Source: an uncultured Collinsella sp. (GTDB lineage: Bacteria > Actinomycetota > Coriobacteriia > Coriobacteriales > Coriobacteriaceae). Taken from it: a DNA stretch of 24,980 bases. Positions 1 through 7,893 of this stretch are shown here, one piece after another; positions within the stretch are counted from its first letter, which is position 1; the number at the start of each line of letters is the position of its first letter. The notes below the pieces were generated by a model. That model had not been told where the DNA came from. It worked only from the letters and a program-made list of their open reading frames with translations, and did no database searches. The stretch is taken from NCBI GenBank assembly GCA_959596495.1, contig CAUFXK010000021.1, forward strand, positions 1 through 24,980, given 5' to 3'. The translations under genes and the position numbers were made by a program.

Positions 1-1
1 A

Positions 2-1015
2 TTACGCCATCGGGATGCGGTCGTGGTTGACTTGGCTGTAGAACAGGCGCTGGATCTCGGCGGCATCACGTGACTGGCCGAGTGCCCACATGGTTTTGGC
101 CACGAGCGTCTCGGTTGTCATATCGTCGCCGCGCAGAATGCCCGGATGATCGGCGTAAGCACGGCCGACCTCGTAAACGCCCAGATCGAGGCCCTCTTCG
201 GGGACCTGCGTGGTCATAACGACGGTGCGACCCGAATCGACCCAGCGGAAAATTGCCTCTTGGAACGACTCGCCCGACTCACCAAACTCGGGGATACCGC
301 CAATGCCAAAGGTCTCCAGAATCACGGCGTCGTAGCTATCGGCAAGGGCGTCGAGGATGCCCGGGTTTACGCCGGGCGTAAGCTTGAGTACAAATACGCG
401 CGGGTCGATGCTGTCGTAGAAACGAACCGGGTTCTCGTTCTGGTGAGTGCCGTGGAGTCCGTTGCGAACGATGCGGTCGTTGCGGATATAGGCAATGGGC
501 GGATAGTTGACGCTAATGAACGCATTAAAGCTCATGGTGCGCTGCTTGCGGGCACGCGTGCCGGCAATGGCTACGCCGCCAAACACGATCGAGACGTCGT
601 GCGAGTGCTCGTCGAGCGCATAGAGCAGGCTCTGGTACAGGTTGAGCTTGGCGTCGGTAAATGGATTGCCCATGGGCTTTTGCGAGCCGGTGAGCACGAT
701 GGGCTTGGGGCTGTCCTGAATCAGGTAGGAAAGCGCTGCCGCGGTGTAGCTCATGGTGTCGGTGCCGTGCAGAATCACGAAGCCGTCGTGGTCGGCATAA
801 CCCTCGACGATGACGTCGCGGATACGCATCCAGTCGCTCGGGCGCATATTGGTGCTGTCGATGTTCATGGGCTGCACGACGTCGAGCTCGCAGAGGCCCG
901 AGATCTCGGGGACGCTCTGGGCGAGCTCCTCACCGGTCAGGGCGGGGGAGAGGCCGTTGCCGTCCTCGGTCGATGCGATGGTGCCGCCCGTGGCGATGAG
1001 AAGGATTCGCTTCAT
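2..1015 (-). CDS. ansA: Type I L-asparaginase
   Basis: Hydrolyses L-asparagine to aspartate and ammonia, probably in the cytoplasm. The 337-residue product opens with MKRILLIATGGTIAS, holding the first catalytic threonine (about T12). The second catalytic motif HGTDTMSY is at residues 83-90 (T85/D86), followed by SQKPMG near 110. Length and the DGFVILHGTDT style match the cytoplasmic type I enzymes (E. coli AnsA is about 338 residues). No signal peptide is present, which argues against the periplasmic type II form. An in-frame upstream start exists, but the ATG at 1015 is chosen because AGGA lies just upstream and the conserved N-terminus begins there. The TAA stop is the second base of the window, so nothing downstream is visible. 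It is divergent from guaA across about 270 bp. Family assignment is secure; the exact substrate preference is inferred. Confidence 0.93.
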   Translation of the reverse strand: MKRILLIATGGTIASTEDGNGLSPALTGEELAQSVPEISGLCELDVVQPMNIDSTNMRPSDWMRIRDVIVEGYADHDGFVILHGTDTMSYTAAALSYLIQDSPKPIVLTGSQKPMGNPFTDAKLNLYQSLLYALDEHSHDVSIVFGGVAIAGTRARKQRTMSFNAFISVNYPPIAYIRNDRIVRNGLHGTHQNENPVRFYDSIDPRVFVLKLTPGVNPGILDALADSYDAVILETFGIGGIPEFGESGESFQEAIFRWVDSGRTVVMTTQVPEEGLDLGVYEVGRAYADHPGILRGDDMTTETLVAKTMWALGQSRDAAEIQRLFYSQVNHDRIPMA

Positions 1016-1282
1016 GCTGGTATTCCTATCGTATTTGCCGCCGCAGAGGCGGAGTCGTTCGGCAGTATTGTGGCACAGGGCGTCCAATGTTCAAACGTAT
1101 TACATCATCTGTAACGTTTGGTAACGCTCCACTTGCTGTCAAATAGGGGCCCAGGTCGTGCGTTTGCCGTGCTCTGATGGCTATGACGGGCGCAGAACCG
1201 CTGGTTACGTGTACACTATGAAAGTTATTTTCGTTCATTCACGCGGGTGGGCACCGGCTCCCCGCCAACAGGAGGGGAAACC

Positions 1283-2881
1283 ATGGATCAAAAGGCTTCC
1301 GCAAAGGTCCTCGTACTCGACTTTGGTGCGCAGTACGGTCAGCTCATTGCCCGTCGCGTCCGCGACCTCAACGTGTATTCCGAGATTGTCCCCTGCGACA
1401 TCTCGGCCGATGAGATTCGCGAGATGAACGCCTCTGCGCTCATCCTTTCTGGCGGCCCGGCCTCCGTGTACGCCGAGGACGCTCCGTCCATCGATCCCGC
1501 CATCTTCGACCTGGGCCTTCCCGTCCTGGGCTTCTGCTACGGCCATCAGATCACGGCCGTGACGCTCGGCGGCAAGGTCGGCCACTCCGAGGTGGGCGAG
1601 TACGGCCGCGCCACCATCACGCGTACGGCCGGCGCCAAGCTCTTTAACTCCACGCCCATGGAGCAGACCGTGTGGATGAGCCACCGCGACGCCGTGTCCG
1701 AGGTGCCCGAGGGCTTTACCGTTACCGCCAGCACCGACGTGTGCCCGGTTGCCGCCATGGAATGCGTCGAGCGCAAGATTTTCACCACGCAGTTCCACCC
1801 CGAGGTCAAGCACTCCGAGTACGGTCAGCAGCTGTTGAGCAACTTCCTGTTTGAGATCTGCGGCCTGGAGCCCAACTGGAGCATGGACAACCTGGTCGAG
1901 ACCATGACGGCCGAGTTCCGTGAGAAGGTTGGCGACGACCGCGTGATTCTGGCCCTGTCCGGTGGCGTCGACTCCTCCGTCGTGGCTGCGCTGGGCGCTC
2001 GCGCCGTGGGCAAGCAGATGACCTGTGTGTTCATCAACCACGGCCTGCTGCGCAAGGGCGAGCCCGAGCAGGTGGAGGAGGTCTTCACCAAGCAGTTCGA
2101 TGTCGACTTTATCCACGTCCACGCCGAGGACCGTTATGCCGAGCTTCTGGCCGGCGTGACCGAGCCCGAGGAGAAGCGCCGCATCATCGGTACGCAGTTC
2201 TGGAAAGAGTTCTTCGCCGTGGCGCAGCAGCTCGAGACCGATGGCAAGCCGGTCAAGTACCTGGCTCAGGGCACCATCTACCCCGACATCATCGAGTCCG
2301 GCGCTCGCAAGACGGGCGGCAAGACGGCCACCATCAAGAGCCACCACAACCTGATTCCGTTCCCCGAGGGCGTGCACTTCGACCTTATCGAGCCGCTCGA
2401 CCACTTCTTTAAGGACGAGGTCCGCGCGCTTGGTCTGGCACTGGGCCTGCCGGGTCACATCGTGTTCCGTCAGCCTTTCCCAGGCCCGGGTCTGGCCATC
2501 CGCATCATCGGTGCGGTCGACAAGGAGAAGCTCGAGATCCTCAAGAACGCCGACGCCATCGTGCGCGAGGAGCTCGACGCCTACAACCAGCGTCTGTTTG
2601 AGCAGACTGGTGAGCGCAACTCCGAGCACAGCTGCTGGCAGTATTTCGCGGTCCTGCCCGACATCAAGTCCGTTGGCGTTATGGGCGACGAGCGCACCTA
2701 TCAGCGCCCGATCATCCTGCGCGCCGTCGAGTCCAGCGACGCCATGACCGCCGACTGGGCCAAGCTGCCCTACGACGTCTTGGCCCGCATCTCCGGCCGC
2801 ATCGTTGCCGAGGTTCCCGGCGCCAACCGCGTGTGCTACGACATCACGTCCAAGCCGCCTGCGACGATCGAGTGGGAATAG
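1283..2881 (+). CDS. guaA: GMP synthase (glutamine-hydrolysing)
   Basis: Last step of GMP synthesis: XMP is adenylylated with ATP and aminated with ammonia from glutamine. The 532-residue protein has an N-terminal class I glutamine amidotransferase domain with the nucleophile in GFCYGHQ (C85) and its partners in FHPEVKH (H172, E174). The ATP pyrophosphatase domain follows, with P-loop LSGGVDSS at 225-232. The C-terminal dimerisation domain ends ITSKPPATIEWE, typical of GuaA. The ATG at 1283 is preceded by AGGAGGGG at optimal spacing; a longer in-frame start at 1247 would add residues that GuaA proteins lack. The gene stands alone and is followed by a strong terminator at 2992-3030. No purine riboswitch is evident to me in the short leader. 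It looks like core chromosome, with codon use strongly favouring G/C third positions. Confidence 0.97.
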   Translation: MDQKASAKVLVLDFGAQYGQLIARRVRDLNVYSEIVPCDISADEIREMNASALILSGGPASVYAEDAPSIDPAIFDLGLPVLGFCYGHQITAVTLGGKVGHSEVGEYGRATITRTAGAKLFNSTPMEQTVWMSHRDAVSEVPEGFTVTASTDVCPVAAMECVERKIFTTQFHPEVKHSEYGQQLLSNFLFEICGLEPNWSMDNLVETMTAEFREKVGDDRVILALSGGVDSSVVAALGARAVGKQMTCVFINHGLLRKGEPEQVEEVFTKQFDVDFIHVHAEDRYAELLAGVTEPEEKRRIIGTQFWKEFFAVAQQLETDGKPVKYLAQGTIYPDIIESGARKTGGKTATIKSHHNLIPFPEGVHFDLIEPLDHFFKDEVRALGLALGLPGHIVFRQPFPGPGLAIRIIGAVDKEKLEILKNADAIVREELDAYNQRLFEQTGERNSEHSCWQYFAVLPDIKSVGVMGDERTYQRPIILRAVESSDAMTADWAKLPYDVLARISGRIVAEVPGANRVCYDITSKPPATIEWE

Positions 2882-2991
2882 GACGACAGGGTTCTGACCT
2901 GCGATTTTGAGTGCCGCACTATGCCGCTGAGTTTCGTTTCGTACGAGAGTCATGACAAAGCCACCAGCGACGGAGATGAGTAAAGGCGATT

Positions 2992-3030
2992 AAAGAGCCT
3001 CCGTTCCCTGCGTTGGGACGGAGGCTCTTT
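2992..3030 (+). terminator. Intrinsic terminator after guaA, possibly bidirectional
   Basis: The arms AAAGAGCCTCCGT(T)CCC and GGGACGGAGGCTCTTT pair over about 16 bp with one bulged T and a 6-nt loop. TTTCTTT follows on the plus strand. It lies between the end of guaA and the convergent end of the ABC-F gene. The symmetrical A/T ends mean it could also stop minus-strand transcription, though the T tract on that side is weak. Confidence 0.9.
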
Positions 3031-3086
3031 CTTTGCCGTTTTACTCCCTTGTCTCCGTTCGGGGATTATTTCTTGCTCATTTAGGG

Positions 3087-4556
3087 CTATTCGCGCTGAA
3101 AGATTTTGACTAGCTTGGTGTCCTTTATTTCGTAGACAATGTCTGCGACGTTCTCGACCAGCCTCTTATCGTGGGAGACGAACACTATCGTTCCGGCATA
3201 GGCGCTCATCATCTGCTCGAGGGCTTCGGCGCTCTTGATGTCCAGGTAATTTCCAGGCTCGTCCATGAGCAAGATGTTGTATCTGCCCAGCAGCATCTTC
3301 GCGAGTAGCAGCTTGATGACTTCGCCTCCCGAGAGAACGCCAACGTCCTTTGTCAGGTCGCGCGGTCCGATTCCCATAGAGGCGAGGATGCCTCGAATTT
3401 CGGTCATGCTGTACTCGCAACCATCCTGCATGAACGAGATCGCAGACTGACGGGCGTCGAACTTGTAGCCTGTTTGCTCGAAGTAACCGATCTCTGCCTT
3501 GGGAGAGATGTTAATACCGTCGGCGCGTCGAGCGATTGCCTTCAGCAGGCTGGTCTTTCCTGTACCGTTGCCACCGGTGATGGCCACTTTGGCACCGAGC
3601 GGTATCTCGAATTTCGCGTGGTCATAGAGCATGCAGTTGCCGAAGCTCAAGCTGAAATCGTCTGCCGAGATGGGAAATTTACTATGCAGTTCCAGGGCCT
3701 TGCTCTGGCGGAACCGCACGGCGCGAATGCTGTCGGGGGCCTCAATCCCTTCGAGCGCTTCGAGGCGCTTCTCCATGTCCTTAGCCGCCTGGTACATCCT
3801 CTTCTGTTTGGTGCCGGTTGCTTTCTGATGCCCCAATCGACCTGCATACTCGTTGCTTTTTTTCGCACCCTTCCGCTTGGCGTCGACCTGCCGTGCTTTT
3901 TTCCGTTGTTTTTCGATGGCGGCTTCGAGGCGATCGCGCTCGCGCATCGCCTCTTCGTATCGAGTCGCCTGAGCTTTGCGCTCTTCTTCTTTCTGTCGCA
4001 GATAGTCGGAGTAGTCACCCCAGAATTCGGAAATACCGCCGTCTTTGAGCTCCCAGATCTTGTCTACCACCTGGTCGAGAAAATGACGGTCATGGCTCAC
4101 GATGAGCAGAGCCCCATCAAATGCCTTGAGTTGTCCGACGAGAAGGCGGATGCCGTCTTGGTCGAGGTGGCTCGTAGGCTCGTCGGCGAAGATCGCGCTT
4201 GCATTCTGGGAGAGCGCAGAGGCAATCTTGGCGCGTGTTTCCTCCCCGCCGCTCATCGTCTCCTGCGCCACTCCGGCGACGTTGAGACGGGAGAGCATCT
4301 CACCACTGTCCTGAGCCGCATCAAGGTCGAGTTCATCGAGTTGGCCGATGAGGGCAATGCTGCCGAAGCGCCTGACGTCGGCGTCCGCAATGGTAAGATT
4401 GCCGCTCAGAATTTTAAGCAGGCTGGTTTTGCCTGCGCCATTGTCTCCCACCAAGCCGATGCGATCGTAGGAGTAGATTTCCAACTCTTCGATATCCAGG
4501 ATATCGCGGCCGGCATATTCCAAAAAGATGTCTTTAGCTTTGACTATGAGTTCCAT
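3087..4556 (-). CDS. ABC-F ribosomal protection protein, MsrD-like
   Basis: A 489-residue ABC-F protein: two ATP-binding cassettes in one chain and no membrane segments. ABC-F resistance proteins bind the ribosomal E site and dislodge macrolides and related drugs. Cassette 1 has Walker A GDNGAGKTS (37-45), signature MSGGEETR (101-108) and Walker B FADEPTSHLD (123-132). A long charged interdomain linker (about 185-285) follows. Cassette 2 has GGNGTGKTS (328-336), LSGGE (408-412) and MDEPGNYLD (431-439). Opening, length, linker and ending closely resemble Msr(D)/Mel from memory, including DIFLEYAGRDILDIEELE and FRQSKALELH. It is the second gene of an operon behind a Mef-like pump, as in mef(A)-msr(D). 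The start has AAAGGCGG upstream. The second Walker B reads DEPGNYLD rather than the usual DEPTNHLD form. Drug spectrum is inferred, not shown. Confidence 0.88.
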   Translation of the reverse strand: MELIVKAKDIFLEYAGRDILDIEELEIYSYDRIGLVGDNGAGKTSLLKILSGNLTIADADVRRFGSIALIGQLDELDLDAAQDSGEMLSRLNVAGVAQETMSGGEETRAKIASALSQNASAIFADEPTSHLDQDGIRLLVGQLKAFDGALLIVSHDRHFLDQVVDKIWELKDGGISEFWGDYSDYLRQKEEERKAQATRYEEAMRERDRLEAAIEKQRKKARQVDAKRKGAKKSNEYAGRLGHQKATGTKQKRMYQAAKDMEKRLEALEGIEAPDSIRAVRFRQSKALELHSKFPISADDFSLSFGNCMLYDHAKFEIPLGAKVAITGGNGTGKTSLLKAIARRADGINISPKAEIGYFEQTGYKFDARQSAISFMQDGCEYSMTEIRGILASMGIGPRDLTKDVGVLSGGEVIKLLLAKMLLGRYNILLMDEPGNYLDIKSAEALEQMMSAYAGTIVFVSHDKRLVENVADIVYEIKDTKLVKIFQRE

Positions 4557-4817
4557 AGGTTGAACCGCCTTTTGTGTATTAGCCTTTTACTGGAAGCGCA
4601 GCCATGCCAAAAAAGATTGCTCACGTCGATTTTTCGCCTTTGCCCAATTGCCGGCGCGAGCGTTTTGACCTTGCGCAAGCCGGCAAATCCGAAAATGATA
4701 GTTGGCGACGAATAAGGAGCGCGATGTGGGATGTCGGCGCAATACCTCGTCGTCGCAAGGGCTTGAAGGCTGACGCGTGAACCGATGGCTGCCGCCTCTT
4801 TTTTTCGAATACTTGGG

Positions 4818-6104
4818 CTATTGAATCCGCCCGGTATCTCTTTTCCCCACGTTTCGGACGCTCGGAACAAGCAGCATAGCCATCGCAAGCAGTACCATGG
4901 TCGCTCCAGAGCCGACGAACCATAACGGAGCTCCAAGCAGATCCGCAAAAACGGAGGGGGCCGCGAGGCCCATGGGCATGGCCCACGCCATGATGGTTCC
5001 GTAGAGGCCGAAAACGCGGCCTAGGTACTCAGGAGGTATCTGCTCCTGCATAAGGGCAGTTTGGGTTCCCGCGTACAACGGGGAGCATGCGCCCATAAGA
5101 AAGCTCGCCGGTAGGAAAACGGCGAACAGCGACGGGCCGAGCAATCCGGATGCGATTGCGACGACGCCGAAGCCGGCGATCGCGGCGACCATGGTGAGCG
5201 ACCTATTGCGGAACCCTCCCGTGGCCGCCAAAATGCCGGACCCAGCCAGCATGCCTGCGGAGAAAAGGACCTCCACCAAAGCAGCATCCCCCGTGCTACC
5301 GCCAAAATGTCCCAAGGTCATTATTGGGAACAATGCCGCGAGTGGGGAGAACGCGAAAGCGAAGACGAACCCGCACCAAAGAAGGGCGAACAGCCCCCTG
5401 TATCCCCTGATCAGCTTGTAGCCGTCCGAAATCTCAGAGAAAAGTTCTCGAACTTTATTGGAAAAGGACGAGCTGCGGTCGGCTTCGTCGAGTCCTCCTG
5501 CGTCTATCTGAGCGGCGAGGACAGCTAGAGAAGCGAAAAGCGCCCCCAGCACGTCGAGGGCAATCATGGCGGTAATGCCCGCCACAGGATAAATCACTGC
5601 CGCGAGCGCGGCGCCAAGAATGTATCCGGCGGACTGAATCGCCTGCATCACTCCCGATAGGCGAACGAGATGCTCTGGCGGGGCGAGATGGGGCGTGAGG
5701 GATTGGGAGGCCGGCGTGTAGAACGAAGTGCCAGCTGCGCGGAGAAACAGGGCGATGAGTATTGACCACGCAGGTAAGCTGCCGGCCAACGAGGCAATCG
5801 CCAAGGCGGCGCCCACCGCGGCAACGAAGAGGTCGGCGCCGATGAGAACACGTTTCAAAGGCAGCCTGTCGACAACGGCGCCCGCAAGGACTCCGAACAA
5901 AGCAATCGGCAGAAAGCCTGCTAACGATGCCAGGGAGAGGAGGGAAGATGATTCTGTCGTGAGGGCGATATGCCAAATGAGACCCATTTGGAGAATCAAG
6001 CTCGTCAATGTCGACACGAGCTCCCCGCCCCATACGAAACAAATCTTAAATTGCCATGAATGGCACAGCGAAACAGACCTGCGCCGAGAGGTTTCAAATA
6101 TCAT
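4818..6104 (-). CDS. MFS drug efflux transporter, Mef-like
   Basis: A 428-residue major facilitator with about 12 hydrophobic segments, expected in the cytoplasmic membrane as a proton-driven drug exporter. It follows macrolide pump Mef(A) closely from memory: LVSTLTSLILQMGLIW, SLASLAGFLPIALFG, the loop DRLPLKRVLIGADL, FYTPASQSLTPHLAP, and GTQTALMQEQIPPEYLGR near the last quarter. The ATG at 6104 is chosen because the longer TTG-started reading would begin inside the attenuator hairpin. The upstream GGA is a weak ribosome site. It gives about 13 more N-terminal residues than Mef(A), so a downstream non-ATG start is possible. The gene is first in an operon with the MsrD-like ABC-F gene 261 bp downstream. 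Expression is probably governed by the leader peptide and attenuator at 6133-6203. It could export another drug, but the partner gene and leader favour macrolides. Confidence 0.85.
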   Translation of the reverse strand: MIFETSRRRSVSLCHSWQFKICFVWGGELVSTLTSLILQMGLIWHIALTTESSSLLSLASLAGFLPIALFGVLAGAVVDRLPLKRVLIGADLFVAAVGAALAIASLAGSLPAWSILIALFLRAAGTSFYTPASQSLTPHLAPPEHLVRLSGVMQAIQSAGYILGAALAAVIYPVAGITAMIALDVLGALFASLAVLAAQIDAGGLDEADRSSSFSNKVRELFSEISDGYKLIRGYRGLFALLWCGFVFAFAFSPLAALFPIMTLGHFGGSTGDAALVEVLFSAGMLAGSGILAATGGFRNRSLTMVAAIAGFGVVAIASGLLGPSLFAVFLPASFLMGACSPLYAGTQTALMQEQIPPEYLGRVFGLYGTIMAWAMPMGLAAPSVFADLLGAPLWFVGSGATMVLLAMAMLLVPSVRNVGKRDTGRIQ

Positions 6105-6132
6105 GGTTATGTCCAATCGTGAAATGGCGTGC

Positions 6133-6165
6133 AAAAAAACAGCGCGACGCCACAACAGCGCCGCT
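6133..6165 (-). terminator. Transcription attenuator of the mef-msr-like operon
   Basis: Read on the minus strand, AGCGgCG pairs with CGCGCT (one bulged G, about 12-nt loop). A run of seven T lies one G after the stem. It sits 2 nt after the leader-peptide stop and 28 nt before the pump gene, so it must be passed for expression. The leader codons AGC GCC (6171-6176) can instead pair with GGCGCT at 6156-6161, which overlaps the terminator's first arm. Two mutually exclusive folds are therefore possible. Its function as an attenuator is inferred by analogy with mef(A)/msr(D). Confidence 0.7.
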
Positions 6166-6167
6166 TT

Positions 6168-6203
6168 CTAGGCGCTCATCCTCGTGCGGAAAAGACCAAC
6201 CAT
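6168..6203 (-). CDS. Leader peptide MVGLFRTRMSA with macrolide-arrest-like motif
   Basis: Eleven codons, ATG to TAG, behind a near-perfect ribosome site (AAAGGAGG at 6210-6217, 6 nt before the ATG). It begins about 30-35 nt after the predicted transcription start. The peptide contains R-T-R, fitting the +X+ (Arg/Lys-X-Arg/Lys) motif at which macrolide-bound ribosomes stall, as in RLR of the mef(A) and ermD leaders. The stop codon lies just ahead of the attenuator hairpin. Such a strong ribosome site in front of so short an ORF, followed by a terminator and resistance genes, is the signature of drug-sensing leader control. The stalling itself is inference. Confidence 0.75.
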   Translation of the reverse strand: MVGLFRTRMSA

Positions 6204-6243
6204 GACACCCCTCCTTTGTTAATTCGGTCTGGCAAACCATGTA

Positions 6244-6273
6244 ATATTAACGAGGCTTGAGTTTGCCTGTCAA
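6244..6273 (-). promoter_or_regulatory. Promoter of the leader-MFS-ABC-F operon
   Basis: On the minus strand a perfect -35 TTGACA (6268-6273) is followed after 17-18 bp by TTAATA/TAATAT (6244-6250) as the -10. Transcription would start near 6236, leaving a short 5' leader before the leader-peptide ribosome site. It is the only good promoter seen upstream of the operon. Confidence 0.7.
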
Positions 6274-6415
6274 GAATCGACCATCGGAAAGGGGAATCCT
6301 CTCTGGCCATTCGATTCCTTTTGTATCTTTGGTTGCATAGGTGACCCGCCAGGGCTATTACGCGTGGAAGAGGCGCCTGCCGAGCTGGCCGATGAGGCGC
6401 TGAAGATGGCCCTGG

Positions 6416-6697
6416 TCAGGCGAAACGATCCCAAGGGATGCGTACATCATTCGGATAGTAAGAATGTTGCCAGCAGGTTTTGCGGCAACCGCAAAGGAGC
6501 CGTATCCTGCAGCTGGAATCACGTTGCAGCATCCTGACCCGCATTCCGATTGGCGGACGGCCCGCTTCGGCATCCTGACCAGCACAGCGATCGAGCCTTG
6601 TCATTCCTTGGATATGCCGGTTGCTCGGGGCAGTCCCGACGGAGGCCCTCGCCTCCCCGGTCCGTGACCCAAGAAGGGCAAGCATGCTGATCTGCAT
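6416..6697 (-). CDS. Hypothetical ORF behind structured leader copy 1 (doubtful)
   Basis: This 93-codon frame starts at the ATG that ends leader copy 1, with AAAGGAGG about 8 nt upstream, so initiation is likely. Only its first four residues (MQIS) match the YjdF remnant behind leader copy 2. The rest (SMLALLGSRTGEARASV and onward) is Cys/Arg-rich and resembles no family I know. Other frames at 6358-6500 give plausible but unassignable fragments such as LGIVSPDQGHLQRLIGQL. The likeliest reading is a yjdF-type leader whose original gene has been replaced by unrelated debris. Confidence 0.25.
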   Translation of the reverse strand: MQISMLALLGSRTGEARASVGTAPSNRHIQGMTRLDRCAGQDAEAGRPPIGMRVRMLQRDSSCRIRLLCGCRKTCWQHSYYPNDVRIPWDRFA

Positions 6698-6795
6698 GGC
6701 TGGTTCCTCCTTTATGTAGACGACCATGCAAAGAAGGGACAACCGAGGAGGCAGGTTACTGATGCGGGCTCCCGCACGCCCATGACTACCCGACG
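6698..6795 (-). ncRNA. Structured leader copy 1, yjdF-riboswitch-like
   Basis: About 100 nt on the minus strand match 7894-7990 closely, from CCGTCGGGTAG down to the ribosome site AAAGGAGG before an ATG. Differences preserve pairing: stem TGCGGG/CCCGCA here is TGCAGG/TTTGCA in copy 2, and TAACC/GGTTG here is GCAACC/GGTTGC there. That pattern points to selected RNA structure. Copy 2 precedes a YjdF remnant, so the best guess is the yjdF (azaaromatic-sensing) riboswitch class. I cannot confirm the class consensus. Confidence 0.5.
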
Positions 6796-6929
6796 GGCTG
6801 TTTTTCATCTCCGATGCCCGCATTGCAGCATGAACGAATGTGCCTCGACATCTCTGCTGGCATGGTACGACTGGGATCGCACCTCGACGCATCCTTGCGC
6901 ATACTGCCTTCCAAGTTTCGAAACCGGGA

Positions 6930-7109
6930 AGGAAAGTGTATGTGAGCGACGATATCGGCGCCGATTCGACGCTCGAGAGGGAGATTGCGCCGATTCTATC
7001 CATCGGGGATGCATTCCCGAAGATTCTCATCACTCGCACGAGGCATGAGCCCCATACCCGGGAGGGCGTGCTCGTGCTGAATTTCGCGAGGTGGCTGCTT
7101 GGCGGGTAG
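6930..7109 (+). pseudogene. C-terminal remnant of a DUF4143-type AAA+ ATPase
   Basis: About 58 codons ending in TAG encode GRKVYVSDDIGADSTLEREI, then PILSIGDAFPKILITR and finally GVLVLNFARWLLGG. This is the familiar C-terminus of AAA+/DUF4143 ATPases (typically KVYVQVA..L.ADE.T.ERE...L..I.D.FPK......D....GI...N...FLL), whose role is poorly known. The rest of a normally ~400-residue protein is missing. It has no start or ribosome site of its own and overlaps other remnants. I read it as the scar of a deletion. Confidence 0.6.
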
Positions 7110-7226
7110 GGTTCTGAACGTCGCATTGGGATATCGCGCGACAGGGCACGCAGGGCTGTTTGTGCCCGCACGGGAAACGCCGTCGCCATGCGGGCGGCCT
7201 GTCGTGTCCGATTAGCCTTTTGCTAA

Positions 7227-7712
7227 ACAGGCTTACGCCAACTCATGGGCAAGCCACCTGAGACTATTCACTTTGCTTATCGTTGACAAAGACCTGTGGC
7301 CTGCGGTTTTGTGAACGGCTCGTAAGCCACCCGCGTCGACTCACTTACTGTTGAATCTGGTGGTTTGCAGGCTCAAAGGCGGTTGAGTTTCAAAACGGGC
7401 GTTTTTCGGCGATATCGAGCCTCCAAAGGCGGCTCTCCGTGCCCCTTGGGACAAAAATAAAAACTCAATACTCTGAGTTTGAAAATGGTTTTTGAAGTTG
7501 TCCCAGCTTTTGTCCCCGAAGCCGATGAAACGCGACGTCGCGTCATTCAGCGGCACTCACTTCGAGATGCCGCCGAAAACTGGGTGCAACTGGAGTGACG
7601 AGACGGCAAAACTATAACCACCGAGTGGGAATAACGTACATACGTTCGGTTATTTTATAGTACCAGGTAGCATGTGCAGTTTCAATTGAAGCTGCACATG
7701 CTACTGCATATG
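7227..7712 (+). repeat. Intergenic repeat element, copy A (~486 bp)
   Basis: This stretch without a convincing gene aligns along its length with 19378-19868 in the same orientation, at an estimated three-quarters identity by eye. Shared parts in order are: AACTCATGGGCAAGCC; GAGTTTCAAAACGGGCGTTT; nested hairpins (TGGGACAA 7447-7454 with TTGTCCCA 7498-7505, enclosing AAACTCA/TGAGTTT); ACTGGGTGCAACTGGA; CGAGTGGGA; and a terminal hairpin at 7667-7704. No transposase lies inside. A minus-strand frame (7341-7556) is partly conserved, see findings. It could be a MITE-like element, a structured RNA or an extended regulatory region. Confidence 0.8.
7667..7704. repeat. Terminal hairpin of repeat copy A
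   Basis: A 38-nt near-perfect palindrome has left arm GTAGCATGTGCAG, centre tTTCAATTGAAg, and right arm CTGCACATGCTAC. Copy B carries the same centre flanked by different but still complementary arms. There is no adjacent T tract on either strand, so it is not a standard terminator. Confidence 0.85.
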
Positions 7713-7726
7713 GGTCAATGTCGGCA

Positions 7727-7893
7727 TCAATGCCCGCGATGCTTCTGATTGCGCCTCAGCGTTCGTCGCCCGAAACGCTCCTCCACCTCTTCCGCGCGGC
7801 ATCGTACCTTCCCTCCTCGGCGCGCTTCGCCAACCCAACACAAAATTGACCATCGTAATATACAGTCAGGGTTGACGACAAGCTGATCTGCAT
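7727..7893 (-). pseudogene. yjdF (DUF2992) gene, internally deleted
   Basis: The start, MQISLSSTLTVYYDGQFC followed by VGLAKRAEEGRYD, matches the N-terminus of YjdF-family proteins (KLTVYFDGQFWVGV..). The end RRNQKHRGH* in another frame matches their typical C-terminus. Only about 55 codons separate ATG and stop, against roughly 160-170 in intact members. The middle has therefore been deleted and the frame shifted. The ribosome site AAAGGGGG and the structured leader upstream (7894-7990) are intact. YjdF function is not well established; many copies lie under a riboswitch that binds azaaromatic compounds. Confidence 0.65.

Noticed and set aside
146..1114. Long open frame on the plus strand opposite the asparaginase gene
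   Set aside because: It is antisense to a clear gene, has no ribosome site and encodes no recognisable motif; GC-rich DNA often leaves such shadows.
1189..1217. Possible guaA promoter with -10 TACACT at 1212-1217
   Set aside because: No acceptable -35 at 16-18 bp; too weak to annotate.
1235..2953. 572-codon open frame antisense to guaA
   Set aside because: Repetitive VxGLxx-type composition is the usual reverse shadow of a GC-rich gene; guaA on the other strand is beyond doubt.
3474..4715. 413-codon plus-strand frame opposite the ABC-F gene
   Set aside because: Antisense shadow of a gene with all ABC-F motifs intact; no start signal of its own.
4557..4817. A second leader peptide before the ABC-F gene (ATG near 4604, MAALPVKG*), like the msrD leader
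   Set aside because: It has no ribosome site and no terminator with a T tract follows, so evidence is insufficient.
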